A DNA stretch of 64,000 bases from Afipia sp. (GTDB lineage Bacteria; Pseudomonadota; Alphaproteobacteria; Rhizobiales; Xanthobacteraceae), in NCBI GenBank assembly GCA_017308575.1, contig JAFKEQ010000003.1:1488001-1552000 (forward strand), read 5' to 3'. The position numbers and the translations under genes are program-made. Positions 36,383 through 45,154 of this stretch are shown piece by piece (positions within the stretch are counted from its first letter, which is position 1; each line of letters begins with the position of its first letter). The notes under the pieces are model-generated. The model had not been told where the DNA came from. It did not search any database and worked only from the letters and a program-made list of their open reading frames with translations.

Positions 36383-37603
36383 TTACTTCTTCAGCAGCGG
36401 GCACGTGCTCTTGTCGAGCGGCGTGAACGCCTTGTCGGCCGGAATCTTGGAGACCAGCTTGTAATAGTCCCACGGTCCCTTCGATTCCGACGGCGACTTC
36501 ACCTCGAACAGGTATGCATCGTGGACGTTGCGGCCGTTCGGCTCGATGGTGCCCTTGCCGAACAGCGGATCATCCACCGGCATGCCCTTCATGGCCGCGA
36601 CCACCTTTGCGCCGTCATGCGGATTGCTGCCGAGCTTATCGAGCGTCTTGAAATAGTGGATCAGCGAGGAATACACGCCGGCCTGCACCATGGTCGGCAT
36701 CGCCTTGTTCTTGGCGCGCTCCTGGAAGCGCTTCGAGAACGCGCGCGTGCCGTCGTTGAGATCCCAATAGAAGGTCTCGGTCATGTTCAGGCCCTGGGCG
36801 ATGTTAAGGCCGAGCGCATTCACGTCCGACAGGAACATCAGAAGGCCCGCGAGCTTCTGTCCGCCCTTCACGATGCCGAATTCGGACGCCTGCTTGATGC
36901 TGTTGATGGTATCGCCGCCAGCATTCGCCAGGCCGATGACCTTGGCCTTTGAGGCCTGCGCCTGCAGCAGGAAGGACGAGAAGTCCGACGTGTTGAGCGG
37001 GTGCTTAACGCTGCCCACGACCTTGCCGCCGTTCGCCGTGACCGCGGCGGTGGTGTCGCGTTCGAGCGCAGCGCCGAACGCATAGTCCGCCGTCAGGAAG
37101 AACCATGTGTCGCCGCCGCTCTTGGTCAGCGCCGAACCGGTGCCGTTTGCGAGCATATAGGTGTCGTAGGTCCAGTGAATGGTGTTGGCGGTGCACTGGC
37201 TGTTGGTGAGATCGGAGGTGCCGGCACCCGAATTCAGAAGGATCGAATTCTTCTCCTTCACCAGATTGTTGATCGCCAGCGCGACAGACGATGTCGGGAC
37301 GTCCGAAATCACGTCGACCTTCTCGACGTCGATCCACTGGCGAGCGATGTTCACGCCGATGTCCGGCTTGTTCTGATGATCGCCGGAGATCACTTCGATC
37401 TTCCAGCCCTTCGCCGTCAGGCCGGAATCCTCGACGGCCATCTGCGCGGCGAGAACCGAACCGGGCCCGGCGAGATCCGCGTAAAGTCCGGACTGGTCAT
37501 TCAGCACGCCGATCTTGACGTTCTTGTCCTGCGCGAATGCCGCAGTGGCAAAACCTGCCACCAGAGCGGTGCTCAACATCAGAGCGGATAGTGTTTTCGT
37601 CAT
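36383..37603 (-). CDS. ABC transporter substrate-binding protein (LivJ/UrtA-like), copy 2
   Basis: This 406-residue periplasmic protein has a 24-residue signal peptide (cleavage after AFA). QDKNVKIGVLNDQSGLYADLAGPGSV opens the Peripla_BP_6 (type I) fold. The ribosome-binding site is ideal: GGAGGT six bases before the ATG. It is a close paralogue of the next gene upstream; both share length, signal peptide pattern, long identical stretches such as the one around SEFGIVKGGQKLAGLLMF, and the same C-terminus (STCPLLKK). The ligand may be a branched-chain amino acid, an amide or a small carboxylate; family membership does not decide this. Confidence 0.92.
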   Translation of the reverse strand: MTKTLSALMLSTALVAGFATAAFAQDKNVKIGVLNDQSGLYADLAGPGSVLAAQMAVEDSGLTAKGWKIEVISGDHQNKPDIGVNIARQWIDVEKVDVISDVPTSSVALAINNLVKEKNSILLNSGAGTSDLTNSQCTANTIHWTYDTYMLANGTGSALTKSGGDTWFFLTADYAFGAALERDTTAAVTANGGKVVGSVKHPLNTSDFSSFLLQAQASKAKVIGLANAGGDTINSIKQASEFGIVKGGQKLAGLLMFLSDVNALGLNIAQGLNMTETFYWDLNDGTRAFSKRFQERAKNKAMPTMVQAGVYSSLIHYFKTLDKLGSNPHDGAKVVAAMKGMPVDDPLFGKGTIEPNGRNVHDAYLFEVKSPSESKGPWDYYKLVSKIPADKAFTPLDKSTCPLLKK

Positions 37604-37718
37604 GTTACCTCCAAAGACTTCTTTACGACTTGCAGACTACAGCGTCGTCATCCGGATGCCGAGATCGGTTTTGATGTGCTGACTAGAACTAAGGGCTTAA
37701 ACGGCGATAGGTACGGAA

Positions 37719-37740
37719 GCCGGCGGCTGCCGCCGCCGGC
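37719..37740 (-). other. intercistronic hairpin after second binding protein
   Basis: GCCGGCGGC (37719-37727) and GCCGCCGGC (37732-37740) form a perfect 9-bp GC stem with a TGCC loop, 8 bases after the stop of the binding-protein gene at 37748-38968. It mirrors the hairpin after the paralogous gene and has no T-run. Confidence 0.75.
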
Positions 37741-37747
37741 GTCCTGA

Positions 37748-38968
37748 TCACTTCTTCAGCAGCGGGCACGTGCTCTTCGCGAGCGGCGTGAACGCCTGGT
37801 CGGCCGGGATGGTCGCGACCAGCTTGTAGTAATCCCACGGCCCCTTCGATTCCTCGGGCTTCTTCACCTCGAACAGATAGGCAGGATGAAGTTTGCGGCC
37901 GTTAGGCTGAATGGTTCCTTTCCCGAAGATGATGTCGTCGGTAGGCGTTGCCTTCATTTTCTCAACGATCTTGAGGCCGTCATGGGAGTTGCCGCCCATC
38001 GCATCCAGAACCTTGAAGTAATGCAGCAGCGACGAATACACGCCGGCCTGAACAGTGGTCGGCATCGCCTTGTTCTTCATCCGCTCCTGAAAGCGCTTGG
38101 AGAATGCACGCGTGCCGTCGTTCAGATCCCAATAGAAGGTTTCGGTGAAGTTCAGCCCCTGCGCCACAGGCAGGCCGAGCGCATGGATGTCGCTGATGAA
38201 CATCAGCAGGCCCGCGAGTTTCTGGCCGCCCTTCACGATGCCGAATTCGGACGCTTGCTTGATCGCATTGATGGTGTCGCCACCGGCATTCGCCAGACCG
38301 ATGACCTTCGCCTTGGACGCCTGAGCCTGCAGCAGGAAGGACGAGAAGTCCGACGTGTTCAGCGGATGCTTGACGCCGCCGATCACCTTGCCGCCGTTTG
38401 CGGTCACAGCATTGGTGGTGTCGCGCTCGAGGGCGGTGCCGAATGCGTAGTCTGCCGACAGGAAGAACCAGGTGTCGCCGCCGCTCTTCACAATTGCGGT
38501 GCCGGTGCCGTTGGCGAGCTGATAGGTGTCGTAGGCCCAGTGAATGGTGTTCGGTGAACACTGCGCGTTGGAGAGATCGGACGTGCCCGAACCCGAATTC
38601 AGATAGACGCCGTTCTTTTCCTTCACGACGTTGTTGACGGCGAGACCGACCGACGATGTCGGTACGTCGACGATGACGTCGACCTTGTCGCGATCGAACC
38701 ATTGCCGCACGATGTTGGAGCCGACGTCCGGCTTGTTCTGGTGATCGCCGACAAGCACGTCGATCTTCCAGCCCTTTGCCGTCAGGCCGGAATCCTCAAC
38801 GGCCATCTGCGCCGCAAGCGTGGAACCCGGGCCTGTCACGTCGGCATAGAGACCGGACTGATCGTTCAGTACGCCGATCTTGATGTTCTTGTCCTGCGCG
38901 AATGCTCCCGATACGGCAACGAATCCGAGCGCCGTGGTGAGCATCAGCGATGCCAATGTCTTCTTCAT
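37748..38968 (-). CDS. ABC transporter substrate-binding protein (LivJ/UrtA-like), copy 1
   Basis: This 406-residue periplasmic protein has a 24-residue signal peptide (cleavage after AFA), followed by QDKNIKIGVLNDQSGLYADVTGPGST. It is the tandem paralogue of the gene at 36383-37603, equal in length and nearly collinear. The visible differences cluster in pocket-facing and surface segments, for example DVPTSSVGLAVNNVVKEKNGVYLNSGS against DVPTSSVALAINNLVKEKNSILLNSGA. The ribosome-binding site is AAGGGGGAAG before the ATG. Two binding proteins feeding one permease would broaden or tune ligand range. Confidence 0.92.
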   Translation of the reverse strand: MKKTLASLMLTTALGFVAVSGAFAQDKNIKIGVLNDQSGLYADVTGPGSTLAAQMAVEDSGLTAKGWKIDVLVGDHQNKPDVGSNIVRQWFDRDKVDVIVDVPTSSVGLAVNNVVKEKNGVYLNSGSGTSDLSNAQCSPNTIHWAYDTYQLANGTGTAIVKSGGDTWFFLSADYAFGTALERDTTNAVTANGGKVIGGVKHPLNTSDFSSFLLQAQASKAKVIGLANAGGDTINAIKQASEFGIVKGGQKLAGLLMFISDIHALGLPVAQGLNFTETFYWDLNDGTRAFSKRFQERMKNKAMPTTVQAGVYSSLLHYFKVLDAMGGNSHDGLKIVEKMKATPTDDIIFGKGTIQPNGRKLHPAYLFEVKKPEESKGPWDYYKLVATIPADQAFTPLAKSTCPLLKK

Positions 38969-39024
38969 AACTTCCCCCTTCTCTCTCTTTTTGATTGTGC
39001 CGGACGCTTGATACGCCCGTGCAA

Positions 39025-39747
39025 CTAGACGCCGAGATACGTGTGCAGCTTCTCCATGTTGGCCTGGAGTTCGGAGTTCGAGAACGCGTCGATGATCTTG
39101 CCGTGCTCCACGACGTAGAAGCGGTCGGCCAGTGTCGACGCAAAGCGGAAGTTCTGTTCGACCAGCAGGATGGTGAAGCCTTCCGCCTTCAGCCGCGCGA
39201 TCATCTTGCCGATTTGCTGGATGATCACCGGCGCAAGGCCTTCGGTCGGCTCGTCCAGCATCAGGAACCGCGCGCCGGTGCGCAAAATGCGGGCAATGGC
39301 CAGCATCTGCTGCTCGCCGCCGGACAGCTTGGTGCCTTGGCTGCCGAGACGCTCCTTCAGGTTCGGGAACAACTCGAAGATCTGATCGAGGCTCATGCCG
39401 CCGCCCCGGATCGTCGGCGGCAGAAGCAGATTTTCCTTCACGTCGAGACTGGCAAAGATGCCGCGCTCTTCCGGACAGAATGCGACGCCGAGGCGCGCGA
39501 TCCTGTCCGAGGACAGGCGGATCAGTTCCTTGTTCTCGAACTCAATCGAGCCCGCGCGCTTGGCGATGATTCCCATGATCGACTTCAGCGTCGTGGTCTT
39601 GCCCGCGCCGTTGCGGCCGAGCAGCGTCACCACCTCGCCGGGACGCACGTCGAAGTTCATGCCGTGAAGGATGTGGGACTCGCCGTACCACGCTTCGAGA
39701 TTCTTGACGGACAGCACAGGCGCGCCGGTCGCAGCGGGATTATTCAT
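39025..39747 (-). CDS. livF: branched-chain amino acid ABC ATPase LivF
   Basis: This 240-residue ATPase has Walker A GRNGAGKTT at 44-52, the ABC signature LSGGEQQMLAIARIL and Walker B FLMLDEPTEGLAP with the following catalytic Glu. The C-terminal VEQNFRFASTLADRFYVVEHG matches LivF rather than LivG. Its start overlaps the livG stop by 8 bases, so translation is coupled. Binding protein copy 1 follows after 56 bases. Confidence 0.94.
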   Translation of the reverse strand: MNNPAATGAPVLSVKNLEAWYGESHILHGMNFDVRPGEVVTLLGRNGAGKTTTLKSIMGIIAKRAGSIEFENKELIRLSSDRIARLGVAFCPEERGIFASLDVKENLLLPPTIRGGGMSLDQIFELFPNLKERLGSQGTKLSGGEQQMLAIARILRTGARFLMLDEPTEGLAPVIIQQIGKMIARLKAEGFTILLVEQNFRFASTLADRFYVVEHGKIIDAFSNSELQANMEKLHTYLGV

Positions 39748-40495
39748 GGCCCGCTCCCAGATAGGCTTCCTTGACCTGGGGATGTTTGGTGAGCGTGGCG
39801 TAATCGCCCTCCGCCAGCACCTTGCCGCGGGTCAGCACCGTAATGGTGTCGGACAGGTGGGCAACGACATTCAGATTATGTTCGACCATCAGGATCGTAT
39901 ACTTCTGCGAAATGCGCTTGATCAGCGCCGCGACCTTATCGATGTCCTCATGGCCCATGCCGGCCATCGGCTCGTCGAGCAGCATCATTTCCGGATCGAG
40001 CGCCAGCGTGGTGGCGATCTCCAGCGCGCGCTTCCGGCCATAGGGCATCTCGACCGCCGGCGTATTGGCGAAATCGCTGAGGCCGACGTCCTCAAGCAGT
40101 TCGCGCGCGCGATTGTTGAACCGATCAAGAGCCGATTTGGACCGCCAGAAATCGAAGGACGAGCCGTGCTGGCGCTGCAAGGCGACGCGCACATTCTCAA
40201 GTGCGGTCAGATGCGGAAACACCGCCGAAATCTGGAACGAGCGCACCAGCCCCAGCCGCGCCACGTCGGCCGGCGCCATCGCGGTGATGTCCTGCCCTTT
40301 ATAAAGAATCTGGCCACGCGACGGCTGCAGGAACTTGGTGAGCAAGTTGAAGCACGTCGTCTTTCCGGCCCCGTTCGGGCCGATCAGCGCATGAATCGTC
40401 CCGCGCTTTACCCGCAGATTGACGTCACTCACGGCCACGAAGCCCGCGAATTCCTTCGTCAATCCGTGAGTTTCAAGAATGAACTCATCAGACAA
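39740..40495 (-). CDS. livG: branched-chain amino acid ABC ATPase LivG
   Basis: This 251-residue ATPase has Walker A GPNGAGKTT at 39-47, Walker B MMLLDEPMAGM and the switch His in VEHNLNVV. The usual LSGGQ/LSYGQ signature is replaced by MPYGRKR, a variant seen in this subfamily. The start codon is TTG at 40493-40495: an AGGGGGAA ribosome-binding site sits at the right distance, and an ATG at 40486-40488 is out of frame. It is the first gene of the operon livG-livF-two binding proteins-livH-livM. Confidence 0.92.
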   Translation of the reverse strand: MSDEFILETHGLTKEFAGFVAVSDVNLRVKRGTIHALIGPNGAGKTTCFNLLTKFLQPSRGQILYKGQDITAMAPADVARLGLVRSFQISAVFPHLTALENVRVALQRQHGSSFDFWRSKSALDRFNNRARELLEDVGLSDFANTPAVEMPYGRKRALEIATTLALDPEMMLLDEPMAGMGHEDIDKVAALIKRISQKYTILMVEHNLNVVAHLSDTITVLTRGKVLAEGDYATLTKHPQVKEAYLGAGHE

Positions 40496-40821
40496 GAAAA
40501 TTCCCCCTGTCAGCCTTCATGCCCGGTTGGAGCGCGTGGCCGCTTTTATCGCCCGGTCCAGAGGACCAGCGGTTCGGGAGGGAATATGCAGCGAATTGTA
40601 AGCGATGCGCAAGCTGCAATGCTGCCCAGCGCAGGTTGCAGAAAGAGCAAAAAGTCTAAGTACCGTCGCGACCTAGGCTGGGTTTCGGAGACAATTCCAG
40701 CCTCCGGAAACGCTCCATTAAGCTTAATGACCCGCAACAGCCGTGTTTCACAGAAAATTTCAATCCCTCGGCGGAAAATGCTGGCAAGGATTTTCAGCAT
40801 TTTTATTACAGGACTGTTGCC
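40496..40821. promoter_or_regulatory. divergent regulatory region between livG and PAS_5-like gene
   Basis: This gene-free 326-base stretch must hold promoters for both divergent units. It contains a perfect 14-bp palindrome CATTAAGCTTAATG (40716-40729), a 7-bp inverted repeat AGGCTGG/CCAGCCT (40675-40681 with 40697-40703) and a 9-bp inverted repeat AAAATGCTG/CAGCATTTT (40775-40783 with 40795-40803). The last is followed by T-rich sequence ending 18 bases before the ATG at 40822. It could be an attenuator hairpin or an operator. No sigma-54 (GG-N10-GC) motif was recognised. Confidence 0.5.
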
Positions 40822-41424
40822 ATGGAATTCATGAGCGCATCGCCGGCTATTCTGAAATCCATTAAGCAGCGCGAACTTTTGAACTATTGGCTGCAGCTCT
40901 ATGCCCAGGACCGATGCCCGCCAAGATTCAACGATTACCAGCCTGAACGCCTGGCGGAGGAAGTCGAAGACCTCGTCTACATCACCGTCGAAAAAAACGG
41001 TAACGACCCCCGCTTCGTGATTGAAAGCGATGGCACCCGGATGTCGCGCGCCTATGGCTACACCGGCAAGGGCCGTTACCTCGACGAATATCTGGGCGCC
41101 AAGCTCGCGCCCGTCGTCATTCCGATCTACCGCGAATGTGTCCTGCAGCGACTTCCGATTTTCACTATCTCGCAGGTGAATGACTTGCACGGAAGCAAGG
41201 TCGACTATGAGCGTCTGCTGATGCCCTTCGCCGATGGCGATGACGTGAACCGGATCATCGCGTCGTTGAAAACCATCAGCGACGATGGCGGCTTCGAAAT
41301 CCGGAACCTGATGCGCGCCAACGATGTGGCGCCGATGTACAAGCTTTATTCGGTGATCGACCACGACCTGTTCGACAAGCGGCCCGGCCGTATCGCGCCC
41401 GGCGACGCCATCGAATTCGTGTGA
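40822..41424 (+). CDS. PAS_5-like domain protein
   Basis: This 200-residue cytoplasmic protein resembles the PAS_5 family, small alphaproteobacterial proteins with a PAS-like fold. It has an N-terminal helix pair (SIKQRELLNYWLQLYAQDRCPPRFNDYQPE in parts) and a LEDLVYITVEK-like strand (EVEDLVYITVEKNG). SDGTRMSRAYGYTGKGRYLDEYLG corresponds to the PAS core, and a second strand pair holds YERLLMPFADGDDVNRII. No output domain is attached. It probably senses or binds a small ligand, but its partner is unknown. It is divergent from the liv operon. A second ATG at 40831 is possible. Confidence 0.68.
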   Translation: MEFMSASPAILKSIKQRELLNYWLQLYAQDRCPPRFNDYQPERLAEEVEDLVYITVEKNGNDPRFVIESDGTRMSRAYGYTGKGRYLDEYLGAKLAPVVIPIYRECVLQRLPIFTISQVNDLHGSKVDYERLLMPFADGDDVNRIIASLKTISDDGGFEIRNLMRANDVAPMYKLYSVIDHDLFDKRPGRIAPGDAIEFV

Positions 41425-41448
41425 ACTCCGGCCCCGATCCGCAGCCCG

Positions 41449-42771
41449 CTAGGCCGAAATCGGCGTGCGCTCCATCTCTTCGCCAAGTTCGATGGGATGC
41501 GCCATCGCCTCGTGCAGCTTGTCCTTGTCGAGTTCGCCTTCCCAGCGGCTGATGACAATGGTCGCCACACCGTTGCCGACCAGATTGGTCAGCGCGCGGC
41601 ATTCGCTCATGAACTTGTCGATGCCGACCAGAATAGCCAGCGACGCGATCGGAATATCCGGCACAATCGCGAGCGTCGCCGCCAGCGTGATGAACCCCGC
41701 GCCGGTAACGCCCGATGCGCCCTTCGACGTAATGATCGCGACGCCGAGAATGCCGAGTTCCTGCCAGATCGTTAGATGGGTGTTGGTCGCCTGCGCCAGG
41801 AACAATGTCGCCAACGTCATGTAGATGTTTGTGCCGTCGAGATTGAAACTGTAGCCGGTCGGAATCACCAGACCGACCACGCCGCGCGATGCGCCGAGCC
41901 GTTCCATCTTCTGGATCATCTGCGGCAGCACCGTCTCCGACGAACTGGTGCCGAGCACGATCAGCAATTCGTCCTTGATGTAGCCGATGAAGCGAATGAT
42001 CGAGAATCCCGAGAAACGCGCAATGGTGCCGAGGACGAACAGCACGAACAGGATGCTGGTGAGGTAGAACGTCCCGATCAGCGCCGCCAGATTCCACAGC
42101 GAGCCAAGGCCGTAGGCGCCGACGGTGAAAGCCATCGCGCCGAATGCCCCGATCGGAGCCGCGCGCACGATGATGCGGATCACGCCGAAGAACACCTTCG
42201 CTGCCATGTCGATGGCATGCGCGATGGGCTCGCCCGCGGGCCCCATGAAGGCAATCGCGAAACCCGACAGGATCGACACCAGCAGCACCTGCAGCAGGTC
42301 GCCCTTGGCCAGCGCGCCGATGAAGCTTTCCGGAATGATCGCCATCAGATGCGCGACGATGCCGTCTTCGTGCGCCTTGTTCACGTAGGTCGCGACGGCT
42401 TTCGGATCGAGCGTCGCGGGATCGATATTGAATCCGCTCCCCGGCTGAATGATCTCGCCGACAATCAGACCGACCAGCAACGCGATGGTCGAGACGACCT
42501 CGAAATAAAGCAACGCCTTGAGACCGACCCGGCCGACGCGCTTCAGGTCGCCCATCGAGGAGATGCCATGCACCACCGTGCAGAAGATCACCGGCGCGAT
42601 CATCATCTTGATGAGCGCGATGAACCCATCACCGAGCGGCTTCAGCGCCTTGCCGGTGCCCGGATAAAAATGACCGACCAGCACGCCAAGTGCGATGGCG
42701 ATCAGCACCTGAACATAAAGAATGCTGTACCAGGGCGATCGTGTTGCGGCGGGAGCGGTCGTGACGGTCAT
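41449..42771 (-). CDS. dctA: C4-dicarboxylate transporter DctA
   Basis: This 440-residue sodium/proton:dicarboxylate symporter of the DAACS family takes up succinate, fumarate and malate. Family motifs are intact: [34 protein letters not shown] (the serine-rich re-entrant loop), [21 protein letters not shown] (substrate and cation site) and [14 protein letters not shown]. The start at 42771 is chosen for its fit to the family; the frame to 42840 adds 23 residues. In rhizobia dctA is often sigma-54 dependent, but I found no convincing GG-N10-GC element upstream, and no dctBD genes are adjacent. Confidence 0.94.
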   Translation of the reverse strand: MTVTTAPAATRSPWYSILYVQVLIAIALGVLVGHFYPGTGKALKPLGDGFIALIKMMIAPVIFCTVVHGISSMGDLKRVGRVGLKALLYFEVVSTIALLVGLIVGEIIQPGSGFNIDPATLDPKAVATYVNKAHEDGIVAHLMAIIPESFIGALAKGDLLQVLLVSILSGFAIAFMGPAGEPIAHAIDMAAKVFFGVIRIIVRAAPIGAFGAMAFTVGAYGLGSLWNLAALIGTFYLTSILFVLFVLGTIARFSGFSIIRFIGYIKDELLIVLGTSSSETVLPQMIQKMERLGASRGVVGLVIPTGYSFNLDGTNIYMTLATLFLAQATNTHLTIWQELGILGVAIITSKGASGVTGAGFITLAATLAIVPDIPIASLAILVGIDKFMSECRALTNLVGNGVATIVISRWEGELDKDKLHEAMAHPIELGEEMERTPISA

Positions 42772-43036
42772 GTGGGGAACATCCTGAGAGCGAAGCGGCG
42801 ACAATACACCGGCAGAGGGCCCCGCGCCAGATTGTCGCACCCTTCAAAGCAGATTGCTGTGCACAGGATCGTCCGCACTTGCATCCCACGACGGCATGCA
42901 ACCGTTCTGTTCCATCGCTTTTTAAAGCTGCTCCCGATTTCAGGGCGACGTTCATGATCCGTCATAATGCGGCGCGCGGCGGCCGAGGCTTACGCGGCCG
43001 GAAACGGATCGCCCCTCAAAAGCAGATGCGGCAATG

Positions 43037-43387
43037 TTAGGACTTGAACGCCGCGGCGTAGGTTTCCGGCTTGAAGCCGACCAGGATCTTGGCGCCCATT
43101 TCGAGAACCGGGCGCTTGATCATCGACGGCTGATCCAGCATCAGCGCCAGCGCCTTCTTCTCGGTGAGGCCTTCCTTGTCCGCATCCGGCAATTTCCGAA
43201 ACGTTGTGCCCGCGCGGTTGAGCACCGCCTCCCAACCGGCCGCCTTGCACCAGCGCGCGAGATGTTCCTTGTCGATGCCTTCCGCCTTGTAGTCATGAAA
43301 GCTGTAAGCCACGCCATGCGTATCGAGCCACGCGCGGGCTTTCTTCATGGTATCGCAGTTCTTGATGCCGTAGATGGTGACACGCAA
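43037..43387 (-). CDS. ArsC/Spx-like thioredoxin-fold protein (YffB type)
   Basis: This 116-residue protein of the ArsC family has a single N-terminal cysteine, C11 in YGIKNCDTMKKARAW, and the conserved RAGTTFRKL and PSMIKRPVLE segments. Single-cysteine members such as YffB are probable glutathione-dependent thiol reductases of unknown substrate, not proven arsenate reductases. The start is proposed to be TTG at 43385-43387, served by GAGGA eight bases upstream, giving MRVTIYGIKNC, the family's usual N-terminus. An ATG at 43450 would add 21 atypical residues. Confidence 0.82.
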   Translation of the reverse strand: MRVTIYGIKNCDTMKKARAWLDTHGVAYSFHDYKAEGIDKEHLARWCKAAGWEAVLNRAGTTFRKLPDADKEGLTEKKALALMLDQPSMIKRPVLEMGAKILVGFKPETYAAAFKS

Positions 43388-43525
43388 GGATTTGTCCTCG
43401 TGCAAAGTTGGGTTCGGACCGACTGTGCAGCCACTGGCGGAAGAGATCAATCCGCCAGTCCATCCGATGACCTGTGCATGAATTCATACGCGGGAGAAAC
43501 CCGCCCAAAAATGACGGGCGCTTGG

Positions 43526-44953
43526 TTATGCGAGCCGGAAACCGACGCGGAATGCGCCCCAATGGCGACCACGTACAAAAATCGGCGATGAGAGATCTTT
43601 CATCATCACGAACTGCCCGCCGCCCATGTCACGGCGATAGGTCTGGAGCATGAAAGGCTTGGTGTTCATGCTGACTTTCTTCACCGCGCGGTCGCTGAAC
43701 AGACGGCGGTTGCGGCAGTTGGCGCCATTCCAGACCGGGTCTTTTCCCTGGGGATGACGATAGTTTGGATTGTGGGTGGGAAGGTACCCGCCCTTCGCCC
43801 ACGCAACGCTGAACACGATACGGGGATCGACTTTCTGAATTGGATCCTGAATTGCGGGCAGGATACGATCCGTCAATTCGACATAGGCAGTCATATACTG
43901 CTTCGGGTCGCTACCGGGAATTTCGCGATAGTTCTCGTCGAACAACTGTTCAAGCCCGATCTCGCCGCGCGCAACCGCGTCCTCAAACGCATCGGCGATT
44001 TTCCTTGCCGTATCCATCACTACCGGCACAAGCGCTGCGTCCATGGTTTCCAAACCACTGTCAGCGATCGACTGGATCAATGTCTCGGACGTTTCGAGCA
44101 CGCCTTCCACGCGATCGTCAGCAGTCTTCAGGTCCGTGGACGACAGTTCGACGCCTTTGGCGAGATCACTCAGCTCCGAAATGACCGCGTCGCACTGGCC
44201 AAGATTTGCGGCAGCTGCACTTGCGATGGCATCGACATCGCGCCCCACCACCGCAAAATCCTGATGGACGCGGGCGATGACGCCGCGAATTTTATCGGTT
44301 CCCTCGCCTGCATGCTTGGCGTGCCCCGCCGCACTCAGACTTTCCTCGATCAGACGCCCGACTTCAGCGTCGAGATTGCGCACGGTATCGCCGATCTGAA
44401 GTGTCGCGGTCCGCGTCGCATCAGCGAGGCTTTTGACTTCGGCGGCCACCACGGCAAATCCCTTGCCCGCAGCACCCGCCCGCGCAGCCTCGATCGTGGC
44501 GTTGAGCGCGAGGAGATTGGTCTGCTTGGCAATGCCCTCGATGACATCGGAAACCTTGGCCACCTGCGCCAGGACGGCACTCACGGAACCCAGCCGCTCT
44601 TCCATCCGGCTGACCGAACCGATCAGGTCTGACGTGTGCTTGGCTGCGGAAGCGACCGCGCCATGCGCGTCGCTGATCTCGTTCACTGCGCTCGAAGTCG
44701 CGGTTTGGACAGTACGCGCCGCTTCATCGATGCTGCGGTTGGCCTCGACCATCGCGGTGGCCGCTTCCGTGAGATGACCGAACTGCGCAGACTGACGCGA
44801 CACGCGTTCTGCGACGTAGTGCAGATTGCCAAGCACATCGGCGAGTTCGACACCCAGCTCGCCAATGCCATTCGAAAGATCGTCGAGCAGCGCAGTGCTG
44901 TTCGATCGCGCATCCGGATTTTCGGCGTTTCTGAAAGCTGGCGAGCTGGTCAT
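43526..44953 (-). CDS. soluble methyl-accepting receptor with N-terminal signalling domain
   Basis: The 475-residue protein has no transmembrane helix. Residues about 20-290 form an MCP signalling coiled coil. Its hairpin tip is in residues 138-177, with the conserved [12 protein letters not shown] core and the [11 protein letters not shown] segment. Residues about 296-475 form a separate sensor-like domain containing [25 protein letters not shown] and [18 protein letters not shown]. Similar C-terminal segments in other receptors lie at the N-terminus or next to PilJ/Cache-like folds. The order signalling-then-sensor is the reverse of classical receptors. It is likely cytoplasmic. No che genes are in the window. 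Confidence 0.85.
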   Translation of the reverse strand: MTSSPAFRNAENPDARSNSTALLDDLSNGIGELGVELADVLGNLHYVAERVSRQSAQFGHLTEAATAMVEANRSIDEAARTVQTATSSAVNEISDAHGAVASAAKHTSDLIGSVSRMEERLGSVSAVLAQVAKVSDVIEGIAKQTNLLALNATIEAARAGAAGKGFAVVAAEVKSLADATRTATLQIGDTVRNLDAEVGRLIEESLSAAGHAKHAGEGTDKIRGVIARVHQDFAVVGRDVDAIASAAAANLGQCDAVISELSDLAKGVELSSTDLKTADDRVEGVLETSETLIQSIADSGLETMDAALVPVVMDTARKIADAFEDAVARGEIGLEQLFDENYREIPGSDPKQYMTAYVELTDRILPAIQDPIQKVDPRIVFSVAWAKGGYLPTHNPNYRHPQGKDPVWNGANCRNRRLFSDRAVKKVSMNTKPFMLQTYRRDMGGGQFVMMKDLSSPIFVRGRHWGAFRVGFRLA

Positions 44954-45154
44954 TGTCAGGGGGCAGCAACCATTCGTTCATATTCAGAGTACGAATGTAC
45001 AGCCGAAAGATGAATAACTTATTCCTAACGATTTATTGCGGATGCGAATTGCAGCCGAGCGCTACGACATACCATCAAATCGTAAGTGACGATCTCTCCA
45101 TCTTGAGACCTGACGTCTCTGACAGGACTCGTCGAGACACTGGCTCGATCGAGA

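Noticed and set aside
41776..42957. 393-codon open frame on the + strand
   Set aside because: Antisense to dctA and rich in His/Arg/Asp/Gln; a typical shadow of hydrophobic codons.
42772..43036. Sigma-54 promoter before dctA
   Set aside because: Expected from rhizobial dctA, but no TGGC-N8-TTGC arrangement with the right GG-N10-GC spacing was found.
43037..43387. Arsenate reductase function
   Set aside because: Only one cysteine and no ars genes nearby; the YffB/Spx-like subgroup is the safer call.
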